Below are positions 7,875-16,411 of a stretch of DNA of 42,656 nucleotides, piece by piece. Positions within the stretch are counted from its first letter, which is position 1; the number at the start of each line of letters is the position of its first letter. The translations under genes were made by a program, and so were the position numbers. This DNA is from Candidatus Aerophobetes bacterium Ae_b3b (GTDB lineage: Bacteria > Aerophobota > Aerophobia > Aerophobales > AE-B3A), in contig NJBP01000010.1 of the NCBI GenBank assembly GCA_005223085.1, positions 1-42,656 on the forward strand. Reading direction: 5' to 3'. The notes under the pieces are model-generated. The model was not told the DNA's origin and searched no databases. It was given only the letters and a program-made list of their open reading frames with translations.

Positions 7875-9830
7875 ATGACATTGGAAGGTAAAGTGAAGTA
7901 TATCAAAGTGGTATTGAATCTTCCTTTGAATCAATCCTTTGCTTATAAGGTTCCTGCAGAAGTCAGCTCTCGAGTCAAGATAGGGGGAAAAGTGCTGGTT
8001 CCCTTTAGGAGGAAAATCCTGAGCGGTTTTGTGGTGGACCAGATAGAAAGAGAACAGAGCAGGGGAAATCTAAAGGAAATTATCAAGGTGATGAAAGATT
8101 TTCCTCCTCTAAGTAATAGTTTTATTGAGCTGGGAAAGTGGATAAGTGATTACTATTATTGTTCCTTAGGGCAGGCTCTTCATTCAATCTTTCCCATCCA
8201 GGAGACCTTTAGAATCCAGAGAAGCAAAGAGAGCGAGAGAAAAACTTCTGCTGGTCAAAAATTTGGAAAATTAAGCTCTAGGGTGGGGAAAAATAATGAG
8301 AGCGTTTTTTTTCTTAAAGAAAAAGGGGTCTTTCTTTTTAAAACAGAGGATAATGAGAAAAGGAAATCTTTATACCTTCCCTTGATAAAAAAAACCCTGG
8401 AGAGAGAAAGGCAGGTTATCTTAATTGTTCCTGAAATCAGTTATCTTCCTATTTTGGAAGAGTTGATCCACTCTTATTATGAAGGAGAAATAGCTATTCT
8501 TCATAGTCGCCTTTCCTCCAAACAAAGATATGAAGAATGGTGTAAAATAAGCAGGGGAGAGGTATGGCTGGCCATAGGGACGCGATCAGCCGTATTTGCT
8601 CCCTTTAGCAGATTAGGCTTAATTATAGTTGAAGAAGAAGAGAATTCTGCCTATAAACAGATAGAAGTACCGCGCTATCACCTGCGGGATGTTGCTATTA
8701 AACGGGCAGAAATAGAAGATTTTTCCGTAGTTCTATTCACGGCAAGTCCTTCGTTGGAATCCTGGCATCGGGCAAAAAGGGGAATTTATAAATTTGTTGA
8801 ATTTTCTCGAAATGATAGTAAATCTCGCCAGGTGAGAGTTATAGATATGCGTAAGGAAAAAGATAGAATCTTTTCCTTGACTTTGGAAGAAGAAATAGAG
8901 AAAAATCTAGAGGAAGATAATCCTGTCCTTCTTTTTTTTAATAGACGTGGTTTTGCTAATTTTCTCCTCTGTCATGAATGTGGAAAAGTACCTCGTTGTC
9001 CTAATTGCGATATAAGTTTTACCCTTCATTTGAGGGGTAAGTTAACTTGCCATTATTGCGGTTATGAAGAAAAAGCTCCTCGAGTTTGTCCTTCCTGTAA
9101 GGGGAGCTACGTTCGTGGTGTAGGATTAGGGACAGAACAGTTAGAGATAGAAGTGAAAAAGAAATTTCCCAAAGCTTGTGTCAGGCGCGGTGATCTGGAT
9201 ATCATCAATTCTTCTTTGCTCTATAAAAAGCTAAGGAGTGATTTGATAGAGAAAAAAATTGATATTTTAGTGGGCACCCAGTTGATTATCAGAGAAGAGA
9301 TTTTATCCTGTATAGGCCTGGTAGGTATCATTCTAGCAGATGGTTTACTAAATCTACCTGACTTTAGAGCGGGAGAATATCTTTTCCAACTTCTTACCAA
9401 GATAAAAAGATTAATGAAACCTCAAGGCAGGTTGATTATTCAGACTTACAATCCTACTCACTATACTATAGAAGCATTGGCAGGAAAAGAAGAGAATTTT
9501 TATGAGAGAGAAGCTCAGATAAGGAAAGATTTAGAGTATCCACCCTATCTGCATTGGGTAAGAATCCTTCTAGAGGGAAAAATAAAGACAAAAGTAGAAG
9601 AAACGGCAGAAGCACTGAGAGAAAAAATAGAGGGAGAAGGAATAGAATTTTTGGGCCCTGCTCCCTGTCCTTTTGCTAAAATAAAAGAAAAATATCGCTA
9701 TCATCTGGTTTTAAAAGATAAAAATTTGTCTTCCATAAGGCAAATTCTAGAAAAAAAACTGAACCCTTTATTTAGTGGTATTCAAGGAGTTAGGGGAATA
9801 GTGGATGTAGATCCCTTGCGAACAATGTAA
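7875..9830 (+). CDS. priA: PriA-like primosomal protein N', ATPase motifs degenerate
   Basis: The order of domains is that of PriA: N-terminal 3'-end-binding domain (VVLNLPLNQSFAYKVP), helicase lobes, an embedded zinc region (CHECGKVPRCPNC...CHYCG...CPSC, about residues 365-415) and the C-terminal domain. The zinc cysteines are intact but the helicase motifs are not. Where GxTGSGKT is expected there is VFLFKTEDNEKRKSLYL (about residue 150). DEEH has become EEEE, GSATPS has become FTASPS, TQMITKGHDF has become TQLIIREEIL, and the AGRAGR arginine-finger motif is replaced by KIKRLMKPQGR. The 651-codon frame is uninterrupted, so it is probably expressed but unable to hydrolyse ATP. Actinobacterial PriA proteins are also known to lack helicase motifs. 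It is followed by alaS. Confidence 0.9.
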   Translation: MTLEGKVKYIKVVLNLPLNQSFAYKVPAEVSSRVKIGGKVLVPFRRKILSGFVVDQIEREQSRGNLKEIIKVMKDFPPLSNSFIELGKWISDYYYCSLGQALHSIFPIQETFRIQRSKESERKTSAGQKFGKLSSRVGKNNESVFFLKEKGVFLFKTEDNEKRKSLYLPLIKKTLERERQVILIVPEISYLPILEELIHSYYEGEIAILHSRLSSKQRYEEWCKISRGEVWLAIGTRSAVFAPFSRLGLIIVEEEENSAYKQIEVPRYHLRDVAIKRAEIEDFSVVLFTASPSLESWHRAKRGIYKFVEFSRNDSKSRQVRVIDMRKEKDRIFSLTLEEEIEKNLEEDNPVLLFFNRRGFANFLLCHECGKVPRCPNCDISFTLHLRGKLTCHYCGYEEKAPRVCPSCKGSYVRGVGLGTEQLEIEVKKKFPKACVRRGDLDIINSSLLYKKLRSDLIEKKIDILVGTQLIIREEILSCIGLVGIILADGLLNLPDFRAGEYLFQLLTKIKRLMKPQGRLIIQTYNPTHYTIEALAGKEENFYEREAQIRKDLEYPPYLHWVRILLEGKIKTKVEETAEALREKIEGEGIEFLGPAPCPFAKIKEKYRYHLVLKDKNLSSIRQILEKKLNPLFSGIQGVRGIVDVDPLRTM

Positions 9831-9859
9831 AAAATAGCCTATAGAACCGGAGTTTACTT

Positions 9860-12484
9860 ATGACAGGAAATGAGATTAGAAGAAGGTTTCTCGATTTTTT
9901 TAAGGAAAGGGGCCATCTCATTCAGCCATCGGCGCCCTTATCGATCGATGACCCTGCACTTTTATTTATTATTGCAGGAATGGTTCCTTTTAAGGCATTC
10001 TTTTTAGGGAAAAAGAGACCTCCAGCTTCTCGTCTTGCTTCTTGTCAAGTTTGTTTTCGTACCAACGATCTGGAGAAAGTAGGCCAGACTCCTCACCATC
10101 ATACTCTTTTTGAGATGCTGGGTAATTTCTCCCTGGGTGACTATTTCAAAGAAGAGGCTTGTGAGTGGGGGTGGGAATTTGTTACTAAAGAATTGGGCTT
10201 AAAGGAAAAAAATCTGTGGATTACCATATTCAGAGAAGATGAGGAGACTCACCGGATCTGGAAAAAAATAGGTATTGCTCCCTCAAAGATCTTAAAAAAA
10301 GGTGAAGAAGACAACTTCTGGTCTTTAGGTGAAGTGGGGCTCTGTGGACCGGACACAGAGATTTTCTTTGATAGGGGCCAAAGCTTTGGCTGTGCAAGAT
10401 CAGATTGTGAGCCGGGGTGTGGCTGCTCAAGATGGGTCGAACTCTGGAATCTTGTTTTCATGCAGTTCAATCGAGACAAACTCGGGAGATTCTCTCCCCT
10501 GCCTTCAAAAAACATCGACACTGGAATGGGTTTGGAAAGGACTGCTTCAGTGCTCCAGGGAGTAGAGGACGATTATCAGACTGATTTATTCAGTCCCATT
10601 CTTGATTGGTTGAAAAATCTTCTTCCCGAGAAGATATATGAAGAAAAGAGCTTCAGGACAATCTGTGATCATCTGCGTGCCTTAACCTTTCTCTTGGGAG
10701 AGGAAATTCTACCTTCCAACGTGGGGAGGGGATATGTGGTGAGGAGAATTCTTCGACGTGCTCACCGCCTGGGGAGAAAATTGGGTCTGGAGGATCCTTT
10801 CCTTTATCAGGGCGTAAGTACGGTGGTCAAATTAATGGAAGAACCCTATCCTCATCTAAAAAAGAAGCAAGGCGAGATAGCCTCGGTCATTAAGGCAGAG
10901 GAAGAGAACTTTCGGGATACTTTAAGCAGAGGAATGAGAATTCTAGACGCCCTAATCGGGAATTTAAAAGCAAAGGGAAAGAAACTGATTCCTCCCCGAG
11001 ATGTCTTTCGGCTATACGATACTTACGGTTTTCCTATAGAGCTAACCGCGGAAATAGCTCTAGAGGAAGGGTTAGCCATAGATAAAAAGGCGACTGAACT
11101 CCTGTTAGCAGAACAGAAAAAATGGGGAAGAGAGGATTTTAGAAAAAAGAGACAGGATATGAGACAGTTCACTGCGTCAACTCACCTCACGCGTCTAAAA
11201 GAACAAATGGGAAGAGTAGAGTTTAAAGGATACGAAGCCTTGAGATTGGAGACGACCCTGGTAGGAATTATTAAAAAAAAGAGCTTAGCTAAGGAGTTAA
11301 ATCAAGGGGAGGAGGGAGAACTTATCCTGAAATCCACTCCTTTTTATCCGGAGGGAGGTGGACAAATAGGAGACCAGGGTCTGATATTTACCTCTAACAG
11401 TCGAGCCCAGGTAGTGGATACTCAGAAAATGGATGAGGAGCTCATTCTTCACCGAGTGAAGATGTTAAAAGGTACGCTTAAAAAGGGAGAGGAGGTAGTT
11501 GCCGAGGTTGATAAGGAAAGAAGGAAGGCTATTTCTCGTGCCCATACAGCTACTCATCTTTTGCAGGCAGTCTTGAGGGAGATCTTAGGTACAACTGTCA
11601 AACAAAGTGGTTCTCTGGTTGATGAAGATAGATTACGCTTCGACTTTACTTACTTTTCAGCTATAACCAGGCATGAGCTTCAGAAAATAACCGGTTTGCT
11701 GAACGAGAAAATAAGAGAAGTTCTTCCGGTGATGGTAGAGGAAACCACTCTGGATGAAGCACACCAGAGAGGCGCCATAGCTCTCTTTGAGCCAAAATAT
11801 GAGGAAAGAGTAAAGTTGGTAAATATTGGAGAGTTTAGCAAAGAAGTCTGTGGAGGAACTCACCTTTCTAACCTCGGAGAGATTGGATTGATGAAGATAA
11901 TCAGTGAAACAAGCATAGCCTCTGGTGTAAGGAGGATAGAGGCTTTAGTAGGGGAAAAGGCCCTAAAACAGGGTGAAGAGAAGGAAAATTTGTTAAAAAC
12001 GATAGCTACTAAATTAGGAACTTCGGAGGGTGGGATATTGGCCCGTCTTCAAGAAAAAGAGGAAAGACTTCAGAATCAGGATAGAGAGTTAAAAAGATGG
12101 CAAGAAAAGTCAGTAAATTCAAAGATCACTAAGATGTTAGAGGAGGCTGAGGAGATTGGAGGAGTCAAAGTGGTGAGTGGAAAATGGGATAATTTATCTG
12201 CCGAAATGCTCAGAGAAGTAGCAGAAAAGCTGAAGGCTAAATTAAAAAAGGGCATAGTAGTGTTAGCCTCTGTAAGTCCAAATAAAGCCTTTCTGGTAGC
12301 TACTTCCACCCAAGAGAGCCTCTCCGCTGACAAGATAATAAGAGAAGTCTCGCGTCTGGCAGGGGGAAGTGGGGGAGGAAGATGGGATTTTGCCCAGGGG
12401 GGAACCTCAGAGTCTTTAAAGGTAAGCCCAGCTTTAGAAAAGTTATCTCTTATTGTAAGCCAACTTCTGCACAAGAATCGGTAG
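9860..12484 (+). CDS. alaS: Alanyl-tRNA synthetase
   Basis: At 874 residues this is a full-length AlaRS: class II catalytic domain (TGNEIRRRFLDFFKERGH; GMVPFKAFF; QTPHHHTLFEMLGNFSLGDYF), tRNA-recognition helices, an editing domain with metal-binding residues in HTATHLLQ (about 560) and CGGTHL (about 663), and the C-Ala domain ending in a glycine-rich GGSGGGRWDFAQGG. It charges tRNA-Ala and clears Ser/Gly mischarging. It starts 30 nt after priA with a short GGAG. The stop codon falls inside a sequence that is partly repeated 62 nt downstream (see the direct repeat at 12461-12548). Confidence 0.97.
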   Translation: MTGNEIRRRFLDFFKERGHLIQPSAPLSIDDPALLFIIAGMVPFKAFFLGKKRPPASRLASCQVCFRTNDLEKVGQTPHHHTLFEMLGNFSLGDYFKEEACEWGWEFVTKELGLKEKNLWITIFREDEETHRIWKKIGIAPSKILKKGEEDNFWSLGEVGLCGPDTEIFFDRGQSFGCARSDCEPGCGCSRWVELWNLVFMQFNRDKLGRFSPLPSKNIDTGMGLERTASVLQGVEDDYQTDLFSPILDWLKNLLPEKIYEEKSFRTICDHLRALTFLLGEEILPSNVGRGYVVRRILRRAHRLGRKLGLEDPFLYQGVSTVVKLMEEPYPHLKKKQGEIASVIKAEEENFRDTLSRGMRILDALIGNLKAKGKKLIPPRDVFRLYDTYGFPIELTAEIALEEGLAIDKKATELLLAEQKKWGREDFRKKRQDMRQFTASTHLTRLKEQMGRVEFKGYEALRLETTLVGIIKKKSLAKELNQGEEGELILKSTPFYPEGGGQIGDQGLIFTSNSRAQVVDTQKMDEELILHRVKMLKGTLKKGEEVVAEVDKERRKAISRAHTATHLLQAVLREILGTTVKQSGSLVDEDRLRFDFTYFSAITRHELQKITGLLNEKIREVLPVMVEETTLDEAHQRGAIALFEPKYEERVKLVNIGEFSKEVCGGTHLSNLGEIGLMKIISETSIASGVRRIEALVGEKALKQGEEKENLLKTIATKLGTSEGGILARLQEKEERLQNQDRELKRWQEKSVNSKITKMLEEAEEIGGVKVVSGKWDNLSAEMLREVAEKLKAKLKKGIVVLASVSPNKAFLVATSTQESLSADKIIREVSRLAGGSGGGRWDFAQGGTSESLKVSPALEKLSLIVSQLLHKNR

Positions 12485-12548
12485 TCGTGGGCTTATGCAG
12501 CTCGTAGTCTTTAAGTGTCAATCGACTTTTGCACGAAGAAATTGGTAG
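12461..12548. repeat. Imperfect direct repeat spanning the alaS stop
   Basis: CAACTTCTGCACAAGAATCGGTAG (12461-12484, the last codons and stop of alaS) recurs as a close copy at 12523-12548 (CGACTTTTGCACGAAGAAATTGGTAG) with three mismatches and two 1-nt gaps. The copies are 62 nt apart, and the second abuts the palindromic repeat. It looks like a partial duplication made when sequence was added here. Confidence 0.5.
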
Positions 12549-12603
12549 GTAGCCGCAGGCTTTAGCCTGCGTAAGACAGCGCAACCTGAAGGTTGCGGCT
12601 ACC
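12548..12603. repeat. Twin-palindrome repeat element, copy 1
   Basis: The 56-nt element begins GGTAGCCGCA and ends with its exact complement TGCGGCTACC. Inside are two hairpins: CAGGCTTTAGCCTG and CGCAACCTGAAGGTTGCG. It lies between alaS and tRNA-Thr. A related sequence with the same ends occurs at 29010-29055. This type of paired-hairpin repeat recalls REP/MITE elements dispersed between genes. It could also help terminate alaS transcription. Confidence 0.7.
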
Positions 12604-12629
12604 ATATCTTACTCCCCTTTAATCAAGTC

Positions 12630-12705
12630 TGGAGCTGGCGGAGGGGCTTGAACCCCCAACCTGCTGATTACAGGTCAGCTGCTCTGCCAATTGAGCTACG
12701 CCAGC
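12630..12705 (-). tRNA. tRNA-Thr (anticodon TGT)
   Basis: On the minus strand, the acceptor stem GCTGGCG/CGCCAGC, D arm GCTC/GAGC, anticodon arm GCTGA-CCTGTAA-TCAGC and T arm GGGGG-TTCAAGC-CCCTC are clear. The discriminator is T and CCA is encoded. It lies just after the cysS stop codon on the same strand, so it may be the 3' end of the long minus-strand operon. Confidence 0.95.
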
Positions 12706-12709
12706 GCGG

Positions 12710-14155
12710 TTAACTTTTAGTTCTCCATACTGTTTCTGCTCTTTTATCCTCAAGCTCAATTCCCAGTTCATCCAGTTTTTTTCTTATCTCATCAGCAAGT
12801 TTCCAGTCTTTCTTCTCTCGCAATTTCTCTCTTATATTAACCAAAATCTCTATTAGCTTTTTCTCTTGCTCTCCCAACCTTTTCTTTTCTTCTTTCTGAA
12901 AGAGTCCCAGGATATCTCCCAGATTTTTAATCTTTTCTCTCGTTTTTAAAAGAACCTGCTGAGAGCTTCCATCCAAAGACCGGCCTTCTCTTAGTAATAG
13001 ATTGGCCTTTTTGACTGCCTCAAAAATGAAGGATAGAGCAGCCGGGGTATTAAAATCGTCATCCATGTCGTGGATAAACCGGGTCCGCATCTTCTTTAAG
13101 TGTGATGAAAGATCCTCTACCAGAAATCTTAGGTTTGAGTCAGTGGTTCTTTGAGATTGTTCTCCCGTTATTTCTTTCATCCGTTTAAGAATATTATAAA
13201 CTCTCTCCAGGGAGGATTTAGCTTCCCTTAGACTACTTTCATGATAATCCAGAGGGCTCCGGTAATGAGCAGAGAGAAGGAAGAATCTTATGGTCTCTCC
13301 GTCGTAATCCTGAAGAGCTTGAGAGAGCGTGAAGACATTCTGGGTTGATTTTGCCATTTTTTGATCTTTCATCTTTACCAAGCCATTATGAATCCAATAC
13401 TTAGCAAATCTTCTGCCCGAAGCTGCCTCTGATTGAGCAATTTCGTTCTCATGATGAGGAAAAATTAAATCTACTCCTCCCCCATGAATATCTATGCTTT
13501 CTCCTAAGAGATTCATAGCCATGGCAGAACATTCAATGTGCCAACCGGGTCTTCCTTTCCCCCAAGGGCTATCCCAGAAAGGTTCTCCCTCTTTCGCTTT
13601 TTTCCAGACCACAAAATCCAAAGGATCTTCCTTTCTTTCGTTCACCTTTACTCTTGCTCCTACCGACAACTCTTTTAGATCTTGACCGGATAGTCTTCCG
13701 TAAGAGGGAAATCCTCTTACTCGAAAGAAAACATCCCCATCCTGAGCATAGGCCAGATTCTTCCTCTCTAGTTTCTTAATTAGATCTATTATCTCTTTTA
13801 TGTATTCAGTTGCGCAAGGATAGTCATTTGCTCTTCTTACTCCTAGAGGCTCCATCTGCTGAAAATACTCCTCAATAAGTCTTCCTGTTAGATCAAAGAT
13901 GGGCGTTCCCAGACTTTTGGCTCGATTGATAACCTTATCATCTACATCAGTAAAATTGGTTACGTAATTTACCTTAAATCCCCGATGTTCTAAATAACGC
14001 CTAATCACATCAAACACTACCGCCGCTCTGGCATGTCCCAAGTGTAACTTATCATAGAGAGTAACCCCACAAACATACATCCTAACCTCGTTATCCTTAA
14101 GGGGTATGAACTCCTCTTTTCTCCTGGTCAGGGTATTATATACTTTCAAAGGCAA
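12710..14155 (-). CDS. cysS: Cysteinyl-tRNA synthetase
   Basis: This is a 481-residue class I synthetase. HLGHAR is the HIGH motif (about residue 38), and zinc ligands are visible in YVCGVTLYD, GWHIECSAMA and FPHHENEIAQSE. The KMSKS loop reads KMAKS (about 266), an accepted variant. The C-terminal helical anticodon-binding region ends after the conserved ADEIRKKLDELGIELED signature. The length is normal. It lies 1 nt after ispF in a compact operon, the familiar ispD-ispF-cysS order. It starts at ATG. Confidence 0.97.
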   Translation of the reverse strand: MPLKVYNTLTRRKEEFIPLKDNEVRMYVCGVTLYDKLHLGHARAAVVFDVIRRYLEHRGFKVNYVTNFTDVDDKVINRAKSLGTPIFDLTGRLIEEYFQQMEPLGVRRANDYPCATEYIKEIIDLIKKLERKNLAYAQDGDVFFRVRGFPSYGRLSGQDLKELSVGARVKVNERKEDPLDFVVWKKAKEGEPFWDSPWGKGRPGWHIECSAMAMNLLGESIDIHGGGVDLIFPHHENEIAQSEAASGRRFAKYWIHNGLVKMKDQKMAKSTQNVFTLSQALQDYDGETIRFFLLSAHYRSPLDYHESSLREAKSSLERVYNILKRMKEITGEQSQRTTDSNLRFLVEDLSSHLKKMRTRFIHDMDDDFNTPAALSFIFEAVKKANLLLREGRSLDGSSQQVLLKTREKIKNLGDILGLFQKEEKKRLGEQEKKLIEILVNIREKLREKKDWKLADEIRKKLDELGIELEDKRAETVWRTKS

Positions 14156-14156
14156 T

Positions 14157-14633
14157 TTATTCCTCTTGTTTTACACTGGCAACTGTCCAACAGCAGACCC
14201 CCCTTTTTTCACCTAAAAATCCTAATCCCTCCGAGGTGGTAGCTTTAATCCCGATTTTTTCGGGCTCTATTTCCAAAACATTAGCGATATTTTTTTTCAT
14301 ACGGGGAATGTAAGAGGCAAGTTTAGGTTGTTCAGCTACTAGAGTAGAATCGAGATTATTTACCCCATAACCATTTTTTTTTAGCAGCTGGAGAATCTGC
14401 TTTAACAAAATTAGACTGGAAATCCCCTTGGTGGTAGGGTCATTGTTTGGAAAAAAAGAGCCTATGTCCTTTTTTCCAACTGCACCTAAAAGGGCATCTG
14501 CAATGCTATGCACAAGAACATCGGCGTCTGAGTGCCCAGATAGACCCAGGGAATGAGGAATACTTACTCCCCCCAGGATGAACCTCCTTCCCTTTACCAG
14601 AGGATGTACGTCATAGCCTATACCTACCCTCAT
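14157..14633 (-). CDS. ispF: 2-C-methyl-D-erythritol 2,4-cyclodiphosphate synthase
   Basis: The 158-residue enzyme forms the cyclic diphosphate in the MEP isoprenoid pathway. Metal ligands are seen in GYDVHPL (Asp8, His10) and SGHSDADVLVHSIADALLGA (His42), and the C-terminal signature is KATTSEGLGFLGEKRGV. The length is normal for the homotrimeric family. Its start overlaps the ispD stop by 4 nt (ATGA), a sign of translational coupling. Together with ispD it shows that the organism uses the MEP route. The other MEP genes are outside the window. Confidence 0.96.
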   Translation of the reverse strand: MRVGIGYDVHPLVKGRRFILGGVSIPHSLGLSGHSDADVLVHSIADALLGAVGKKDIGSFFPNNDPTTKGISSLILLKQILQLLKKNGYGVNNLDSTLVAEQPKLASYIPRMKKNIANVLEIEPEKIGIKATTSEGLGFLGEKRGVCCWTVASVKQEE

Positions 14634-15322
14634 CCCCCTCTTCCTTCTAAAATCGTCTCAGCAAATTTTAAATCTAGAGACGTGGTAATTTTAATGTTTG
14701 TTTCTTCCCCTGGTATTATTTTAACTTTTTCTCCTAATCTCTCTACCAGACCAGCATCATCACTGGCCCACCGTCCTTCCTTTTTGGCTTCCTTATACGC
14801 CTTCAAAATCAAGTCTTTTCTGAATCCTTGGGGCGTCTGGATAGAGTAAAGCCTTCTTCTATTCAAGGTTTTTTTTACTGCATTGCCTTCTTCTGTCTCT
14901 TTTACCGTTTCTCTCATGGGAATTCCTAGAACCACCGCCTTATATTCTTTTGCCTGATTAATTACTCTTTCTATAAGATGGCAGCTTATTAGTGGACGAA
15001 CTCCATCATGGACAAGGACAATATCTGTGCTGGTATCCAACTTCTGCAGCCCTTCAAAAACCGAATCACCTCGTTCTTTGCCCCCTTCCACTATTGCCTT
15101 GACCTTCTTGTATCTGGATGAAGAAATCACTGTCTCCTTTGCATATTTGCTCATCCCCGGGGGAACAACCAGGATAATGTTATTAATTAATTTACATTCT
15201 TCGAATCTTTCTATGGTCCAGGCAAGAAGGAATTTCCCCCCCAGAAGACAGAACTGTTTAGGGCGAAAATCAATAAACCTCGCTCCTTTTCCCGCTGCCA
15301 CAATGATCGTCTCAATTTTCAA
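14630..15322 (-). CDS. ispD: 2-C-methyl-D-erythritol 4-phosphate cytidylyltransferase
   Basis: The 230-residue nucleotidyltransferase carries the CTP-binding glycine loop VAAGKGARF near the N terminus, KQFCLLGGKFLLAWTIERF, VHDGVRPLI (about 107) and the C-terminal TPQGFRKDLILKAY and ITTSLDLKFAE. It transfers CMP to MEP. The first loop is VAAGKGARFIDFRPKQ, slightly shorter than the common GxGxRMGxxxPKQ pattern but compatible. It overlaps ispF downstream by 4 nt and the PIN-TRAM gene upstream by 4 nt. Confidence 0.95.
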   Translation of the reverse strand: MKIETIIVAAGKGARFIDFRPKQFCLLGGKFLLAWTIERFEECKLINNIILVVPPGMSKYAKETVISSSRYKKVKAIVEGGKERGDSVFEGLQKLDTSTDIVLVHDGVRPLISCHLIERVINQAKEYKAVVLGIPMRETVKETEEGNAVKKTLNRRRLYSIQTPQGFRKDLILKAYKEAKKEGRWASDDAGLVERLGEKVKIIPGEETNIKITTSLDLKFAETILEGRGG

Positions 15323-16356
15323 TTCGCCTTTCCCTTCACTCTTCTCTTTCTCTCCTTGCCAGTCTCATTCTTTATCTCAGTAAATATCATTTTACCAGTG
15401 GTGGTCTGAAGAACAGAGGTAACCAAGACCTGCATCTCCTTACCAATGTACTTTTTTCCTCCCTCTATCACTACCATTGTTCCGTCCTCTAGATAGGCAA
15501 CTCCTTGATTGGGATTTTCTCCCTCTTTAAGGATACTGATCCTCAGGCTCTCTCCCGGTAAAAGAACAGGTTTCAAAGCAGTAGCTATTTCATTTATATT
15601 CATAACTTTTACATTTTGAATTTTAGCTACTTTTTTTAGATTATAATCATTAGTAATTATATCTGCTCCCATTATTTTAGCCAATTGAAGTAGTTTACCA
15701 TCTACTTCAGGTATACCAGGGAAGTCTTTGTCTACAATTTGTGTGGGGATATTTTCCTGACTCTGGAGTCTATTTAACATATCCAGACCTCTTCTACCCC
15801 GAGTTCGTTTGGTAGAGGCCGAAGAGTCGGCGATCTGTTGAAGTTCAGTGAGGATAAAGTTGGGAATGACCAGAATCCCTTCGATGAAACCTATTTCGCA
15901 GAGATCAGCTATTCTTCCGTCGATTATCACTGAAGTGTCCAGGATCTTATATTTTGTCTCCCGACCTTGGGCTTTCTTCCCGGTGAGGCGAGATAAAAAA
16001 TTAGTTATCTCCTCTCCTCTCCTCACAGCCACAGTTAATCCAACGCTGGCAAATATCACGTTAATGAAAAGAAGAATGAAAGGGGCAAGTTGTTTTAGAG
16101 GATCAATTAAAAGAATGGGATAGGCTAAAAGATTGGCCAGAACAACCCCTATCGCCAAACCGAGTCCTCCTATCATAAGCCCTCTTATGGAGGCCCTTAT
16201 AAGGCCCCGTTCAGCAACAACCACGATTGTTGTTATCCACCCCCCCACCAGAGTGGGCATCCATGGATCAAAACCCAGGTTATCTGCTACTCCGTAGCAG
16301 ATAACCCCCACTAATATAACAAACAAAGCACGTAGTCTAACCTGCTCCATTTTCAT
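15319..16356 (-). CDS. PIN and TRAM domain membrane protein (YacL family)
   Basis: The 345-residue protein has about four N-terminal membrane helices (residues 8-115), then a PIN nuclease domain (KILDTSVIIDGRIADLCEIGFIEG, with the acidic residues DTS, ELQQ, DVDGKLLQLAK and ITNDYNLKKVA), and a C-terminal TRAM domain (LRISILKEGENPNQGVAYLEDGTMVVIEGG). It is the YacL family, widespread next to ispD and disA/radA, and probably a membrane-anchored RNase; its substrate is not known. The start is ATG behind AAGGAGAC. It overlaps ispD by 4 nt. Confidence 0.93.
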   Translation of the reverse strand: MKMEQVRLRALFVILVGVICYGVADNLGFDPWMPTLVGGWITTIVVVAERGLIRASIRGLMIGGLGLAIGVVLANLLAYPILLIDPLKQLAPFILLFINVIFASVGLTVAVRRGEEITNFLSRLTGKKAQGRETKYKILDTSVIIDGRIADLCEIGFIEGILVIPNFILTELQQIADSSASTKRTRGRRGLDMLNRLQSQENIPTQIVDKDFPGIPEVDGKLLQLAKIMGADIITNDYNLKKVAKIQNVKVMNINEIATALKPVLLPGESLRISILKEGENPNQGVAYLEDGTMVVIEGGKKYIGKEMQVLVTSVLQTTTGKMIFTEIKNETGKERKRRVKGKAN

Positions 16357-16411
16357 AGATTTTGTCTCCTTGATAGTGAAGAAATCCCGTGACTATCTTG
16401 TCTTTTTCTTA

